A DNA stretch of 64,000 nucleotides, taken from contig CALMRZ010000032.1 in NCBI GenBank assembly GCA_937872225.1, positions 17,046 to 81,045 of the forward strand, written 5' to 3'. The notes below the pieces were generated by a model that was not told where the DNA came from, did no database searches, and saw nothing but the letters and a program-made list of their open reading frames with translations. The position numbers were made by a program, and so were the translations under genes. Positions within the stretch are counted from its first letter, which is position 1; each line of letters opens with the position of its first letter. This DNA comes from an uncultured Spirochaetota bacterium. GTDB lineage: Bacteria; Spirochaetota; UBA4802; UBA5550. Of this stretch, positions 52,370 through 60,742 are shown one piece after another.

Positions 52370-53581
52370 TCAAAATTCAACGGCGGTTTTTATGGCTTTG
52401 TACAAGGACTTCCGCACGTTCACTTCGATCATCTTCCTGTATTCATCAATACTGAACCTGTGCGTCAGCATATCCTCCACCCGCGCTTTCTTTCCGGCGA
52501 TCAGGTTAAGGGCTATTTCAAAGGCCTGTCTCTTAACTCCCTTGATAGTATTGTACCGGTAGGCGTAACATCCCTTGATGGTCTGCAGCTTGAGCCAGAG
52601 GGGCGTCAGGTCCAGCTTCACGTTCCCGCCGATCCCCAGCACGGACAGGGTGCCCTTCACCGCCAGGACGCGGAGGGACAGGTTCAGGGTATCGCGATGG
52701 CCTACTGTGTCGAAGACTCGGTCAAAACCGCCCATGACGATCCTTTCACCGAGGTCAGGCTTGTAGGCGCGGCCCCCGGCGACCTCCACGGCCGCGTCGA
52801 TAAGGCTGCCGCCGACGGTCCGGTCGGCGCCGGACTTCTTCACATAGTCAGCGGCAAAGGGCGAAGGCTCGGCAACGGTGATATCGCAGGCAATCCCCAG
52901 AGCCCGGATCGCCTTGACTGTCATGGCGCCGATGACGCCGCCGCCGACCACCAGGACCCGGTCGTTTGTGCCCGGCAGGTTGTCCAGCGCCGCCTGCAGG
53001 CCCACGGCAAAGGGCTCGGTGAGGGTTGCCGATTCCGGTGACACGCCCTTCGGCACCGGCACCACCTGGCTCCGGTGCGCCACGACATACTCGGCGAAGC
53101 CGCCGTTGATGTCCCGGCAGATGCCGGTGAACATTCCCGGCGCGAAGGCGCCCTCGGCGAAGTTCTCGCAGTTTCCCGGAACCCCGGCGGCGCAGCTCCG
53201 GCATACCGGCCTGATGCCCCGGGTCTCGCAATTAAGCACCGGGATCACGGTTACCATGTCGCCCTTTTTGACGGATTTCACGGCGCTGCCTGTTTCAACG
53301 ATATCGCCGCAGAACTCGTGGCCCGGCACGCAGGGGAAGGAGGTAAAGGGCGATGCAGAGGGCGAGTCCTTCGCGAACATCAGGTTGATGTCGCTCCCGC
53401 ACAGGCCGCAGAGTCTGGTCTTTATCTTCACCCACTCGGGCCCGGGGAGCTCCGGCTCGGGTATGTCGACCAGCCGTATCGTCGAAAAGGGCCCGCGGAA
53501 GCAGAACTTCTCGCTCAGAGGCCGCAGCGCCTGCAGCGCCGCGAAACGTAATGGGTTGAGATTCAACATCAATGCTTTCAT
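52370..53581 (-). CDS. Zinc-dependent alcohol dehydrogenase (MDR family)
   Basis: 403 residues; GGAGG 6 nt before ATG. Catalytic zinc ligands: Cys in LCGLCGSDINLMF (~60), His-Glu in CVPGHEFCGDIVETG (~88). Structural zinc region has several Cys (VCRSCAAGVPGNC, ~127-140). NAD(P)-binding motif is DRVLVVGGGVIGAMTVKAIR (~212). It oxidises or reduces an alcohol/aldehyde pair. It is 47 bp downstream of a TPP-dependent decarboxylase/synthase-like gene, so may act on the aldehyde or ketol that enzyme makes. Slightly longer than standard MDR proteins. Confidence 0.88.
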   Translation of the reverse strand: MKALMLNLNPLRFAALQALRPLSEKFCFRGPFSTIRLVDIPEPELPGPEWVKIKTRLCGLCGSDINLMFAKDSPSASPFTSFPCVPGHEFCGDIVETGSAVKSVKKGDMVTVIPVLNCETRGIRPVCRSCAAGVPGNCENFAEGAFAPGMFTGICRDINGGFAEYVVAHRSQVVPVPKGVSPESATLTEPFAVGLQAALDNLPGTNDRVLVVGGGVIGAMTVKAIRALGIACDITVAEPSPFAADYVKKSGADRTVGGSLIDAAVEVAGGRAYKPDLGERIVMGGFDRVFDTVGHRDTLNLSLRVLAVKGTLSVLGIGGNVKLDLTPLWLKLQTIKGCYAYRYNTIKGVKRQAFEIALNLIAGKKARVEDMLTHRFSIDEYRKMIEVNVRKSLYKAIKTAVEF

Positions 53582-53605
53582 GACTTGCCTCCATGGACGC
53601 CGTGA

Positions 53606-53631
53606 TAACCCCGGGTTTAAACCCGGGGTTA
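53606..53631. repeat. Perfect 26-bp palindrome between the TPP-enzyme and alcohol dehydrogenase genes
   Basis: TAACCCCGGGTTT is followed directly by its reverse complement with no loop. It overlaps the stop codon of the upstream gene (53629-53631). No T-run follows. It may attenuate transcription or protect the upstream mRNA. Confidence 0.65.
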
Positions 53632-55296
53632 TTCCATTTTCAGCGATTGATAAAACAGCGGCGTCGCCGGGCTCGTCACCGCGGGGTCGGTCATGACGTT
53701 CACGCAGGCCGGCTTGCCCGACGCGAAGGCCCGCTCCAGGGCCGGGATGATCTCCTCGTCCCTGGTGACGAATTCGCCGTGGCCGCCGAGCCCCTCCGCC
53801 ACCTTCTCGTAATGCCTGGTCCCCAGCTCAGCGCACTGGAGGCGGTCCTTGCCGATGGAGAGCTCCTGGCTGTGCTTGATCATGCCCCAGGCGCAGTCGT
53901 TGTTGACCACTACCACCACCGGGATGTTATGACGCACCATGGTGTCGAACTCCATGATATTGAATCCCATGGACCCGTCGCCGTTCAGCACCACCACCTT
54001 CCTGTCCGGCCGGGCGAGCTTCGCCGCCATGCCGAAGGGTATGCCGGTGCCCAGGCAGCCGAAGAGTCCCGACGACGTCGCTATGACGCCGGCCTTCTGC
54101 CGCGTCGTGAACGCCAGGCCGAAATAGCTGGTGTCCCCGCCGTCGGCGACATAGACCGCGTCTTCCCCCGCGACCTTCTGTATCTGCGCGACGAGCCTCA
54201 CCGGGTGGATCGTGTCGGCCGCCGTCTCGCGCATCCTGATCTCGTAGTCAAGGAGCGACCGACCCGCCGATTTCAGCGTCTTCGTCCATTCCCCGTGGTC
54301 GTTCCTTGTCACGAGGGGGGTCAGCTGTTCGAGGACCGACCCGACATCGCCCACCAGGCCCGCGTCGGCCATGCGGTTCCGGTCGATCTCGTGCGGGTCG
54401 ATGTCGATCCTCACGACCTTCACCGACGGCGGTATGATGGCCCCGGACTGGAGGATCCAGTTGAAGCGCAGGCCGGCGGAGATTATCACGTCCGTTTGGC
54501 CGATACTGAAAAACAGTCCCAGGCTCCCCATGTCCATGACGGAATTGGGATGGTCGTCCGGGAGTTCCCCCCTGCCGTTGTTCTGGAGCATGAAGGGAAT
54601 GCCGGTCTTTTCTATGAACTTCCGGAGGCTGTCCGAGCAGGCGCTGTAGGCGACGCCCGAGCCCCCGAGAAACAGGGGCTTCTTCGCGTTATTGATGATT
54701 TCCGCGGCTGCCTTCAGATCGGCGTCATCGGGATGGACCGTATACTTCCGCGTGGCACGCGTGGGCATGGGGACGGCCGATTCCTCGACCGTGATATTGA
54801 GGATATCGGGCGGCAATTCCAGAAAGACCGGCCCCGGCCTCCCCTCCACCGCGTTGCGGAAGGCGATCGCAAGATACTCGGGGATCCGCTTGATATCGAA
54901 GCAGGTGGCCGACCACTTGGTGATGGGACGGACAATATCCATCTGCTTGATCTCCTGGAGGGCCCCCTTCAGGTCGTCCCGGATCGGGTGCCTCCCGCAG
55001 AGGACCACCAGCGGTGCGTTATCGAGGTAGGCGTTCGCTATGCCGGTGAGTCCGTTGGCGAAGCCCGGCCCTGCCGTGAGAAAGCAGACGCCCGGCTTCC
55101 CCGTGTACACCGAGGTGGCGTGGGCCATCATGGCCGCCGCCTGCTCATGGCGCACGTCGATGGTGCGGATCTTGTACTCGGTAAAACCGTCCAGCATCGA
55201 TTCGATGTGGCCTCCGGAGATGCCGAAGACGGTATCAATCTTTTCAACTTCTTTCAGGTATTTGCCGACCAGGTGACCGCCGTTTATACGTGCCAT
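53629..55296 (-). CDS. TPP-dependent acetolactate-synthase-like enzyme
   Basis: 555 residues; GGAG 8 nt before ATG. Three-domain POX/AHAS fold: catalytic Glu in RHEQAAAMMAHATSVYTGKPG (~51), central domain KKPLFLGGSGVAYSA, TPP-binding motif NGDGSMGFNIMEFDTMVRHN (~437) with the later VVVVNNDCAWGM. Family members include acetolactate synthase, oxalyl-CoA decarboxylase, glyoxylate carboligase and benzaldehyde lyase. No small regulatory subunit gene is nearby, arguing against branched-chain synthesis. Adjacent alcohol dehydrogenase suggests catabolic or ketol chemistry. Substrate not determinable by eye. Confidence 0.87.
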   Translation of the reverse strand: MARINGGHLVGKYLKEVEKIDTVFGISGGHIESMLDGFTEYKIRTIDVRHEQAAAMMAHATSVYTGKPGVCFLTAGPGFANGLTGIANAYLDNAPLVVLCGRHPIRDDLKGALQEIKQMDIVRPITKWSATCFDIKRIPEYLAIAFRNAVEGRPGPVFLELPPDILNITVEESAVPMPTRATRKYTVHPDDADLKAAAEIINNAKKPLFLGGSGVAYSACSDSLRKFIEKTGIPFMLQNNGRGELPDDHPNSVMDMGSLGLFFSIGQTDVIISAGLRFNWILQSGAIIPPSVKVVRIDIDPHEIDRNRMADAGLVGDVGSVLEQLTPLVTRNDHGEWTKTLKSAGRSLLDYEIRMRETAADTIHPVRLVAQIQKVAGEDAVYVADGGDTSYFGLAFTTRQKAGVIATSSGLFGCLGTGIPFGMAAKLARPDRKVVVLNGDGSMGFNIMEFDTMVRHNIPVVVVVNNDCAWGMIKHSQELSIGKDRLQCAELGTRHYEKVAEGLGGHGEFVTRDEEIIPALERAFASGKPACVNVMTDPAVTSPATPLFYQSLKME

Positions 55297-55350
55297 TGTT
55301 CTTACTCCTATGAATAATAATGTTCACATTATCGCTCCACCCTCTGAATT

Positions 55351-55410
55351 CCCCTGAGGGGGCTTTTGAATTTCATATCCGGCGCCAAGCCCCCTCTGGG
55401 GTGGGGGGGT
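55351..55410. repeat. GC-rich inverted repeat
   Basis: GAGGGGGCTT at 55356-55365 is mirrored by AAGCCCCCTC at 55387-55396. Flanking CCCCTGAGGGG and CTCTGGGGTGGGGGGG are of the same repeat class as 8263 and 56968. Confidence 0.5.
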
Positions 55411-55425
55411 GCCGAGCTTTATCAA

Positions 55426-55785
55426 TCACATCACCAGCTTCACCCCGTCATTGAACCACTGGGCGAAAAACGCCATGCCGTCGAGCTTCATCTTTCCCGC
55501 TGCTGCGGCCTTGAACTGCTCCTCGTCGCTCTTCGACGCCATGACCCTGAACCCGGTCGCAGCGTCGGACCAGACGATGGCCCCGTCATAGGGGTGGCGG
55601 GCTCCGCTCTTCGTGAAAACGGAGCCCCGGTCGAAGATAAAGAGCCTTCCCCGCTTCCCGTCGGCGGTCTTGATCATGATTTTTACCTGGTGGATGGAAC
55701 CGATATAGTTACGGAACGCGGGATTGTGTTTCGACGCCCATTTCAATATCTTATACAGAACGAACAGCAACAGCGTGAATCTCAT
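55426..55785 (-). CDS. Small SCP2-like protein
   Basis: 119 residues; start at 55785 (MRFTLLLFVLYKILKW) with AAGGAG 7 nt upstream. N-terminal hydrophobic helix (~1-17), then a beta-rich domain and the C-terminal pattern FKAAAAGKMKLDGMAFFAQWF, which resembles the end of SCP-2 sterol-carrier domains. It probably binds a lipid or acyl-CoA at the membrane. It is 47 bp downstream of an extended SDR gene on the same strand, likely an operon. The family call is tentative. Confidence 0.6.
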   Translation of the reverse strand: MRFTLLLFVLYKILKWASKHNPAFRNYIGSIHQVKIMIKTADGKRGRLFIFDRGSVFTKSGARHPYDGAIVWSDAATGFRVMASKSDEEQFKAAAAGKMKLDGMAFFAQWFNDGVKLVM

Positions 55786-55832
55786 AGGCTTCTCCTTGCT
55801 ATAAATATCCGGCGCGGCCCCCGGTCGGGCCG

Positions 55833-56816
55833 TCATCTCCTGCCGGCGTAATGCGTCCGCACCCACGCGGCGATCCGCTCCATGGCCTCGCTGTAGGATA
55901 CCGTTGTGCGCCAGCCCAGTTCGGCGCGCGCCAGGGACGTGTCTATGTCATTGTTCCTTCCCAGGACTCCCACGTTGAGCCTCGTCAGGGGAGAGCGGAC
56001 CTGGAGGGGATTGAGGATTTTTTCCATCACCAGGCCCAGCGGCCAGGCAAGGCGGAAGGGGATGTTCCCCCGGGGACGTTTCCCGACGAGGCTCCCGAGG
56101 AAGGTGATATACTCTTTCCATGTCGCGGTCCAGTCGTCCCGGAAGTGATAGGCCCTGCCCCGGGCGACGTCCATGGTGCCGGCGCGTATGATGCCGTCCA
56201 CCAGGCTGTCCACGTACACGAAGCTGGTGGGATGCCGTCCGCGGTCGAAGAGGGGGACCGGCATCTTCAGCATCTGATCGATGATGTCGCGGACCCACAC
56301 GCTGCCCGGTCCGGTCACGTTGGCCGGGCGCACGATGGTGCAGGCTATCGCCCCCGCGTCGTGGTACGAGCGCACCAGGGCCTCGGCGTCGGCCTTGGCG
56401 TCGTTATAGTACACGCCCGACTTCCGCGGCGGGTCCGTTTCCTTGACGCCCTTCAGGTGGCCTCCCATGCCCATGGCCGCCAGGGAGCTCACGTACACGA
56501 AGCGCGACGCCTTCCCCGCCGCCTCTTTCAGGAGGTTTTCCGTGGCGTTGTAAATCGCGGTGTAAAACTGCTTTCTCGTGCCCCAGTCGGTGACGCGGCC
56601 CGCCAGGTGGAACACCGTGTCAACGCCGTCGCAGAGGCCCCGGAGGCTCTCCGGCGCGGTCAGGTCCCCGCGGCAAATCTCCGCTCCCCGGTTGACCAGT
56701 TCCGAAACCTTTTCTTCCGGAAAGGCCAGGGCCCGCACCCCGTGTCCCCGCGCCATCAGTTCCTCTGCCAGGACCGAGCCGATAAAGCCCGTCGCCCCCG
56801 TTACCAGTGCCTTCAT
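55833..56816 (-). CDS. NAD-dependent epimerase/3-beta-HSD-like extended SDR
   Basis: 327 residues; start at 56816 with GGAGG 6 nt upstream (the in-frame TTG two codons earlier lies against the ribosome site). NAD-binding MKALVTGATGFIGSVLAEEL at the N-terminus, VFHLAGRVTDWG, catalytic Y-x3-K in VYYNDAKADAEALV, and RPANVTGPGSVW. The set resembles 3-beta-hydroxysteroid dehydrogenase/dihydroflavonol reductase-like SDRs. It acts on a sugar nucleotide, sterol or similar hydroxyl compound. It is followed by the SCP2-like gene, which favours a lipid. Confidence 0.88.
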   Translation of the reverse strand: MKALVTGATGFIGSVLAEELMARGHGVRALAFPEEKVSELVNRGAEICRGDLTAPESLRGLCDGVDTVFHLAGRVTDWGTRKQFYTAIYNATENLLKEAAGKASRFVYVSSLAAMGMGGHLKGVKETDPPRKSGVYYNDAKADAEALVRSYHDAGAIACTIVRPANVTGPGSVWVRDIIDQMLKMPVPLFDRGRHPTSFVYVDSLVDGIIRAGTMDVARGRAYHFRDDWTATWKEYITFLGSLVGKRPRGNIPFRLAWPLGLVMEKILNPLQVRSPLTRLNVGVLGRNNDIDTSLARAELGWRTTVSYSEAMERIAAWVRTHYAGRR

Positions 56817-56967
56817 CCGCAACCTCCGCCGGTGACTGTGGGAAAGGATCCTGCCGTTTCAGGCCGCCCCCGAGCGTTACATGGTCCGTATATATCACAT
56901 ATGCGCCGGCCTGTCGACCGTACTTATAAACTCATACAAAAAAATTCAATTTTGCATCAGCCCGGGA

Positions 56968-57050
56968 GACCTCACCCCCTCAATCCCCCTCTCCCCGCGG
57001 GAGAGGGCGTGCCGGCGGCGGGGCGAGGTCACCCCTCCGGGGGACAGGGG
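56968..57050. repeat. Nested GC-rich palindrome at the 3' end of the AraC gene
   Basis: Outer arms GACCTCACCCC and GGGGCGAGGTC (one mismatch) enclose CCCTCTCCC and GGGAGAGGG; CCCCTCCGGGGGACAGGGG follows. It begins 2 bp beyond the AraC stop on the minus strand and could act as its terminator. Confidence 0.6.
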
Positions 57051-57052
57051 TA

Positions 57053-58126
57053 CTATTCCCCACCCTGCTTGAACTCCCGCGGAGTCATGCCGGTCATCTT
57101 CTTGAAAGCGCTGTTGAAGGACGATTTTGAATTGAACCCGACCTGGAAGCACACCGAGATGATGTTCGCGTCGGGGTTGTCGCGGAGGAGCCTCTTCGCT
57201 TCCTCGATGCGATAGCGGTTCACGAAATCCCAGAAGCCGGTGCTCATCAGCTCGTTCAGCATCTGCGACAGCTGGTGCGGCGTGATGGCGAGGCGCTCGG
57301 CCACCGCCGCCAGGGATATGTCGCTGTCGCGGTAGAGCCCCTCTTCTGCCATGAGATCGTTGAGGCGGTCCCGAATGATGTCGGTGTCGAGTCCCCGGAG
57401 CATTGACTTCTCGTAGCGCTTCTTCTTGATCTCGCGCTTCAGTTCGAAGAAGAACTGCGGGTACGCCCTGATCCCGATGTACAGCGAGATGTGGACCCAG
57501 ACGTTTATGATGCCGCCGGTTATGAACACCGCCGGATTCCGTCCCACGAACCCGCCGAAGAGGAAGGCGATCACCAGGAGTATGCAAATGGCAATGTAGA
57601 GAATGAAGCGGAACCCCATCAGCGATCCGCTGATGCCCACGTCCGACAGGGCAACCTTGATGATGGCAGTGATGTAGATGAGAATGTGCGCCACCACGGC
57701 CACCAGCAGGTAAACCAGCGGTGAACTGAAGGGATCTCCCAGAAAGCCGCCGATCATCTCCTTTTTGAAAGCAAGGGGCTGAAGCTGAAAGATGACCTCG
57801 GCGACAAAGCACACCATGGCCGGCGCCAGGTGGAGCGCCACCCGGTACGGCAGCGGCGTTTCAGGGTACAGCAAGGTGTGATAATAGAAAAGATTCAGCG
57901 GTCCGATTATGACAAGGGACGTAATAACCAGAAAAATCGCCGCGGGGCACTCAGGGGGGACGCCCCGGGCGATCAGGGCTATGCCCAGCATGATCACCCC
58001 GTTGAACAGATAGAAGAGTATCCCGGGGGCGTTCCCCTTGCCCGACTCAGGGAGTCTCTCGAGCGCCTGCAGGACACAGAGGCCGCACCCGAATAACACA
58101 ATTTCTGTACCTATTACGACAAGCAT
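57053..58126 (-). CDS. AraC-family regulator with N-terminal seven-helix membrane domain
   Basis: 357 residues. The N-terminal ~230 residues have about seven TM helices (IVLFGCGLCVLQALE, GILFYLFNGVIMLGIALIA, AIFLVITSLVIIGPLNLFYY, LVYLLVAVVAHILIYITAII, FILYIAICILLVIAFLFGGF). The AraC DNA-binding domain is at ~255-355: DISLAAVAERLAITPHQLSQ, then VCFQVGFNSKSSFNSAFKK and TGMTPREFK. Membrane-bound AraC regulators of this build are frequent in spirochaetes. It should sense a membrane or external signal and act at the membrane. Target genes unknown. Start ATG has only a weak ribosome site. Confidence 0.9.
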   Translation of the reverse strand: MLVVIGTEIVLFGCGLCVLQALERLPESGKGNAPGILFYLFNGVIMLGIALIARGVPPECPAAIFLVITSLVIIGPLNLFYYHTLLYPETPLPYRVALHLAPAMVCFVAEVIFQLQPLAFKKEMIGGFLGDPFSSPLVYLLVAVVAHILIYITAIIKVALSDVGISGSLMGFRFILYIAICILLVIAFLFGGFVGRNPAVFITGGIINVWVHISLYIGIRAYPQFFFELKREIKKKRYEKSMLRGLDTDIIRDRLNDLMAEEGLYRDSDISLAAVAERLAITPHQLSQMLNELMSTGFWDFVNRYRIEEAKRLLRDNPDANIISVCFQVGFNSKSSFNSAFKKMTGMTPREFKQGGE

Positions 58127-58174
58127 GGTTATCTCGGGAGAAAACCTCCGGATTATTCCAGGATGATTCGTGTA

Positions 58175-59854
58175 CTACTTTTTCAGGTATTCCGCAGCGG
58201 TCCTGCCGTTCCTGTCCCTGATGTCCCTCCTTGCCTTACTCTTCAGGAGGAGATTGTATATATCCTTTTTCCCCGCCTGGGCTGCCGCGTGAAGGGCCGT
58301 TCTTCCTCCCGCGTCAACGGCATTCAGGTCGGCCTTGCGGGCAATGAAGGCCTTGAGCGGCCGGATATATCCCTGTTCAGCGCAGAGAACCGTCATCGGG
58401 GAGCCATTTTTGTTTTTCTTATTGATATCTGCTCCGCTCTTGATGAGGAGGTCCCCGATGGAATCCCTTCCCTCGATGAAGGCCCGGCAGAGCACCGTGT
58501 ATCCGTCGCCGGATTCGGCGTTCACATCCGCGCCGGCCCTGATCAGCATTTCGGCAAATTCATCGGGATTACCGTAGAACAACGAGTAAAAAAGCGGCGT
58601 GAAACCAAGAGAGTCCTTCGCGTTCACGTCAATCCCCTTTGAAAGCAGGAACTGCAACTTTTTCCGCGCATCCCGGCTCCCGCCCCGCAGGGTCATGTGG
58701 AGGAGATTCAGCTTTTCATTATAAATGGTCCGGTTAATATCCGCCCCCAGCGATGTAAGGTAATCGACCATCTCGCCGTTCTCTCCCCAGGCCGCGTGGA
58801 TCATAGCGTCCCAGCCGCCGTCGTCCGTCGCCATGATGTCGGCCCCTTTCTTGATGAGGAGCTTCGCCAGCTTCATATCGCCGCTGCCGGCGGCGTAGTG
58901 GATAGGGCCCTTGTTCCCATGGCCCGTAACCCTGGTATTGGCCCCCTGATCGATAAGGTACCGCACGACCTCAAAATGGTTCCGCTGAAACGCCTGCATG
59001 AGGGGGTTAAACTCGCCGTTGTCCGGCACGTCAAGCTTTGCGCCGTTTTCCACGAGAAGCTTTACCATGTTCATATTGCCATAATAGGTTGCATTGGCCA
59101 GGGGGCTCCCGGCCGCGGAGAGACGGTTCACGTCGGCCCTGTTTTCCACCAGGAGCTTCACAAACCCCTCATTGCCCCTGAGTATGCCGAAAACAATGGC
59201 CGGAATCCCCTGGGAATTGGAGGTGTTCGGATCGGCCCCCTTCTTTAAAAACCTGTTAAGCATGCCCAGGTCGCAGTTGGGCTGCTGCGCGCAGAAGAGG
59301 ATGTTGGCATTGTACTGGGCCAGCGTCTCCGGCGTCGGCTTCGACCAGGGGAAGGGCGGCGGCTCTCCGGTGTCTTTGACGATCTCCTTCGCGCCAACTT
59401 TTTTCAGCGCCGCCGCGATGGGGGCCAGCTCCTCGTCGCTCCCCTGCACCTCGTAGCACCAGGCCAGGGGCGAATATCCCCATCGGTTGAGGATGTTCAG
59501 ATCGGCCTTTCGCTCGATGAGATAGGAAACGACCTCCAGGTCGAGGTTGAAAATGGCCTCGTGGAGCGGCGTCGTGCCGTTGCCGCTCTTCTGGTTGATG
59601 TCGGCGCCGTTGTCCAGGGCCTTCTGTATATACTCCATGTCCGAATGGATGACCGCGGACATGAGCATCCAGTTGTAATTCACCTGGCCGGTATGGGGAT
59701 CGATCGGATTTTTCCAGCTTTCGTTGGGCGCCGGGGGCCGCGGCATGCCGCTCTTCCCGGGCCTTGCTTCAGCGTTATTTCCCGCTATTACGGCTGCGGT
59801 CAGACAAATGCCGGCCGCGACCGCCGCCGCGCTCTTCATGGTTGTGCGATACAT
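58175..59854 (-). CDS. Exported ankyrin-repeat protein
   Basis: 559 residues with AGGAG 10 nt before ATG. Signal peptide at ~1-30 (AAAVAAGICLTAAVIAGNN AEA). About a dozen ankyrin repeats run from ~55 to the end, each ~33 residues (GNGTTPLHEAIFNLDLEVVS; GYTVLCRAFIEGRDSIGDLL; GGRTALHAAAQAGKKDIYNL). It is probably a periplasmic binding or scaffold protein. It is last in the unit beta-barrel protein, FecR, FecR, ankyrin (16 bp after the preceding stop). Confidence 0.88.
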   Translation of the reverse strand: MYRTTMKSAAAVAAGICLTAAVIAGNNAEARPGKSGMPRPPAPNESWKNPIDPHTGQVNYNWMLMSAVIHSDMEYIQKALDNGADINQKSGNGTTPLHEAIFNLDLEVVSYLIERKADLNILNRWGYSPLAWCYEVQGSDEELAPIAAALKKVGAKEIVKDTGEPPPFPWSKPTPETLAQYNANILFCAQQPNCDLGMLNRFLKKGADPNTSNSQGIPAIVFGILRGNEGFVKLLVENRADVNRLSAAGSPLANATYYGNMNMVKLLVENGAKLDVPDNGEFNPLMQAFQRNHFEVVRYLIDQGANTRVTGHGNKGPIHYAAGSGDMKLAKLLIKKGADIMATDDGGWDAMIHAAWGENGEMVDYLTSLGADINRTIYNEKLNLLHMTLRGGSRDARKKLQFLLSKGIDVNAKDSLGFTPLFYSLFYGNPDEFAEMLIRAGADVNAESGDGYTVLCRAFIEGRDSIGDLLIKSGADINKKNKNGSPMTVLCAEQGYIRPLKAFIARKADLNAVDAGGRTALHAAAQAGKKDIYNLLLKSKARRDIRDRNGRTAAEYLKK

Positions 59855-59870
59855 ACGTTCATCACTCCTG

Positions 59871-60713
59871 TTATTTTCCTCTCATCTCGTCGCGGATCCT
59901 TTTCATCTCGCTTTTCTGGCGTTCCCGCTCGTTCCTGATCTTTTCCTTCAGCGAATCAGGGTCAAGCTTCCTGTCCTTGAGCTCCTGCTTGAATTTCCGG
60001 ATGCGGTCATCGATCTCCCTGCGCAGTTCGGCGCTCTGGTTCTTGTAATCCGGGGTCGCCTGTATCTCCCTGATCTGCTTCATGAAAGAGTCGCGCACCT
60101 CACGCCGTATCTCCGAGAGCTTCATGGTCTTCTTTTTCGCCATCAGGTCCATGACGAGGTCCCGGTTCAGCGACAGGGACCTTCCCTCCGTCACCATCTC
60201 GGCTATCTGCCGCTGGATCTCCCCGTTCGACACGGGGTTGACCAGGACCGTCCCGGAGAAAACATTGATCTCGGATGCGGCCTCATCGCCCGCGACCTGG
60301 AACATGGTTCCCCGCACCGAGGCCACGTTGGTCGAGGTCTTGACCCCGTAGCTGTCGTCCTTTTTCAGCTTGGACATGATGACGATGACATTGCCGTTTT
60401 CCATGTCAAGGTCGGGATCGTCCGACCTCTTTTTGAGCGACGCGAGGGCCACTTTTGAATTTTCCTGTATCCGCATGTAGCCTTTGCCGCCCATGGAGAT
60501 ATCGGCGAAGGAGCCGCTCCCGGTTATGATGGTCTCGCCGCCGCTCAGCTTTTCGTTGAAGGACGCCGCGTGGACCGTGCCTCCGGCGGCCACTCTGACA
60601 TTCCCCATCATCATGATGATTTTATACTGCCGCGCGCCCGAAGCGGCCTGGGCCGTGACGAACATCAACGGCACGATGATGAGCCCCGCCAGTGCATGTC
60701 TCCAGTTTCCCAT
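59871..60713 (-). CDS. Exported FecR-domain protein with charged coiled-coil tail
   Basis: 280 residues; start at 60713 (MGNWRHALAGLIIV) with AAGGGTGG 5 nt upstream. Signal peptide ~1-24. FecR-type beta domain ~35-150: KLSGGETIITGSGSFADISM, YMRIQENSKVALASLKKR, and VASVRGTMFQVAG. The C-terminal ~100 residues are highly charged helix (RREIDDRIRKFKQELKDRK, REMKRIRDEM-like). Unlike sigma-regulator FecR it has no cytoplasmic N-terminal domain and no sigma factor nearby; it should lie in the periplasm. A paralogue is encoded 29 bp upstream. Confidence 0.85.
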   Translation of the reverse strand: MGNWRHALAGLIIVPLMFVTAQAASGARQYKIIMMMGNVRVAAGGTVHAASFNEKLSGGETIITGSGSFADISMGGKGYMRIQENSKVALASLKKRSDDPDLDMENGNVIVIMSKLKKDDSYGVKTSTNVASVRGTMFQVAGDEAASEINVFSGTVLVNPVSNGEIQRQIAEMVTEGRSLSLNRDLVMDLMAKKKTMKLSEIRREVRDSFMKQIREIQATPDYKNQSAELRREIDDRIRKFKQELKDRKLDPDSLKEKIRNERERQKSEMKRIRDEMRGK

Positions 60714-60742
60714 GTCATCCACCCTTTTGTGACTGTTATGTT

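Noticed and set aside
53593..55317. 574-codon plus-strand open frame opposite the TPP enzyme
   Set aside because: It mirrors a gene with clear family motifs on the minus strand, and its own translation is low-complexity (rich in R, H, D, G) with no family features. It is a GC-rich shadow.
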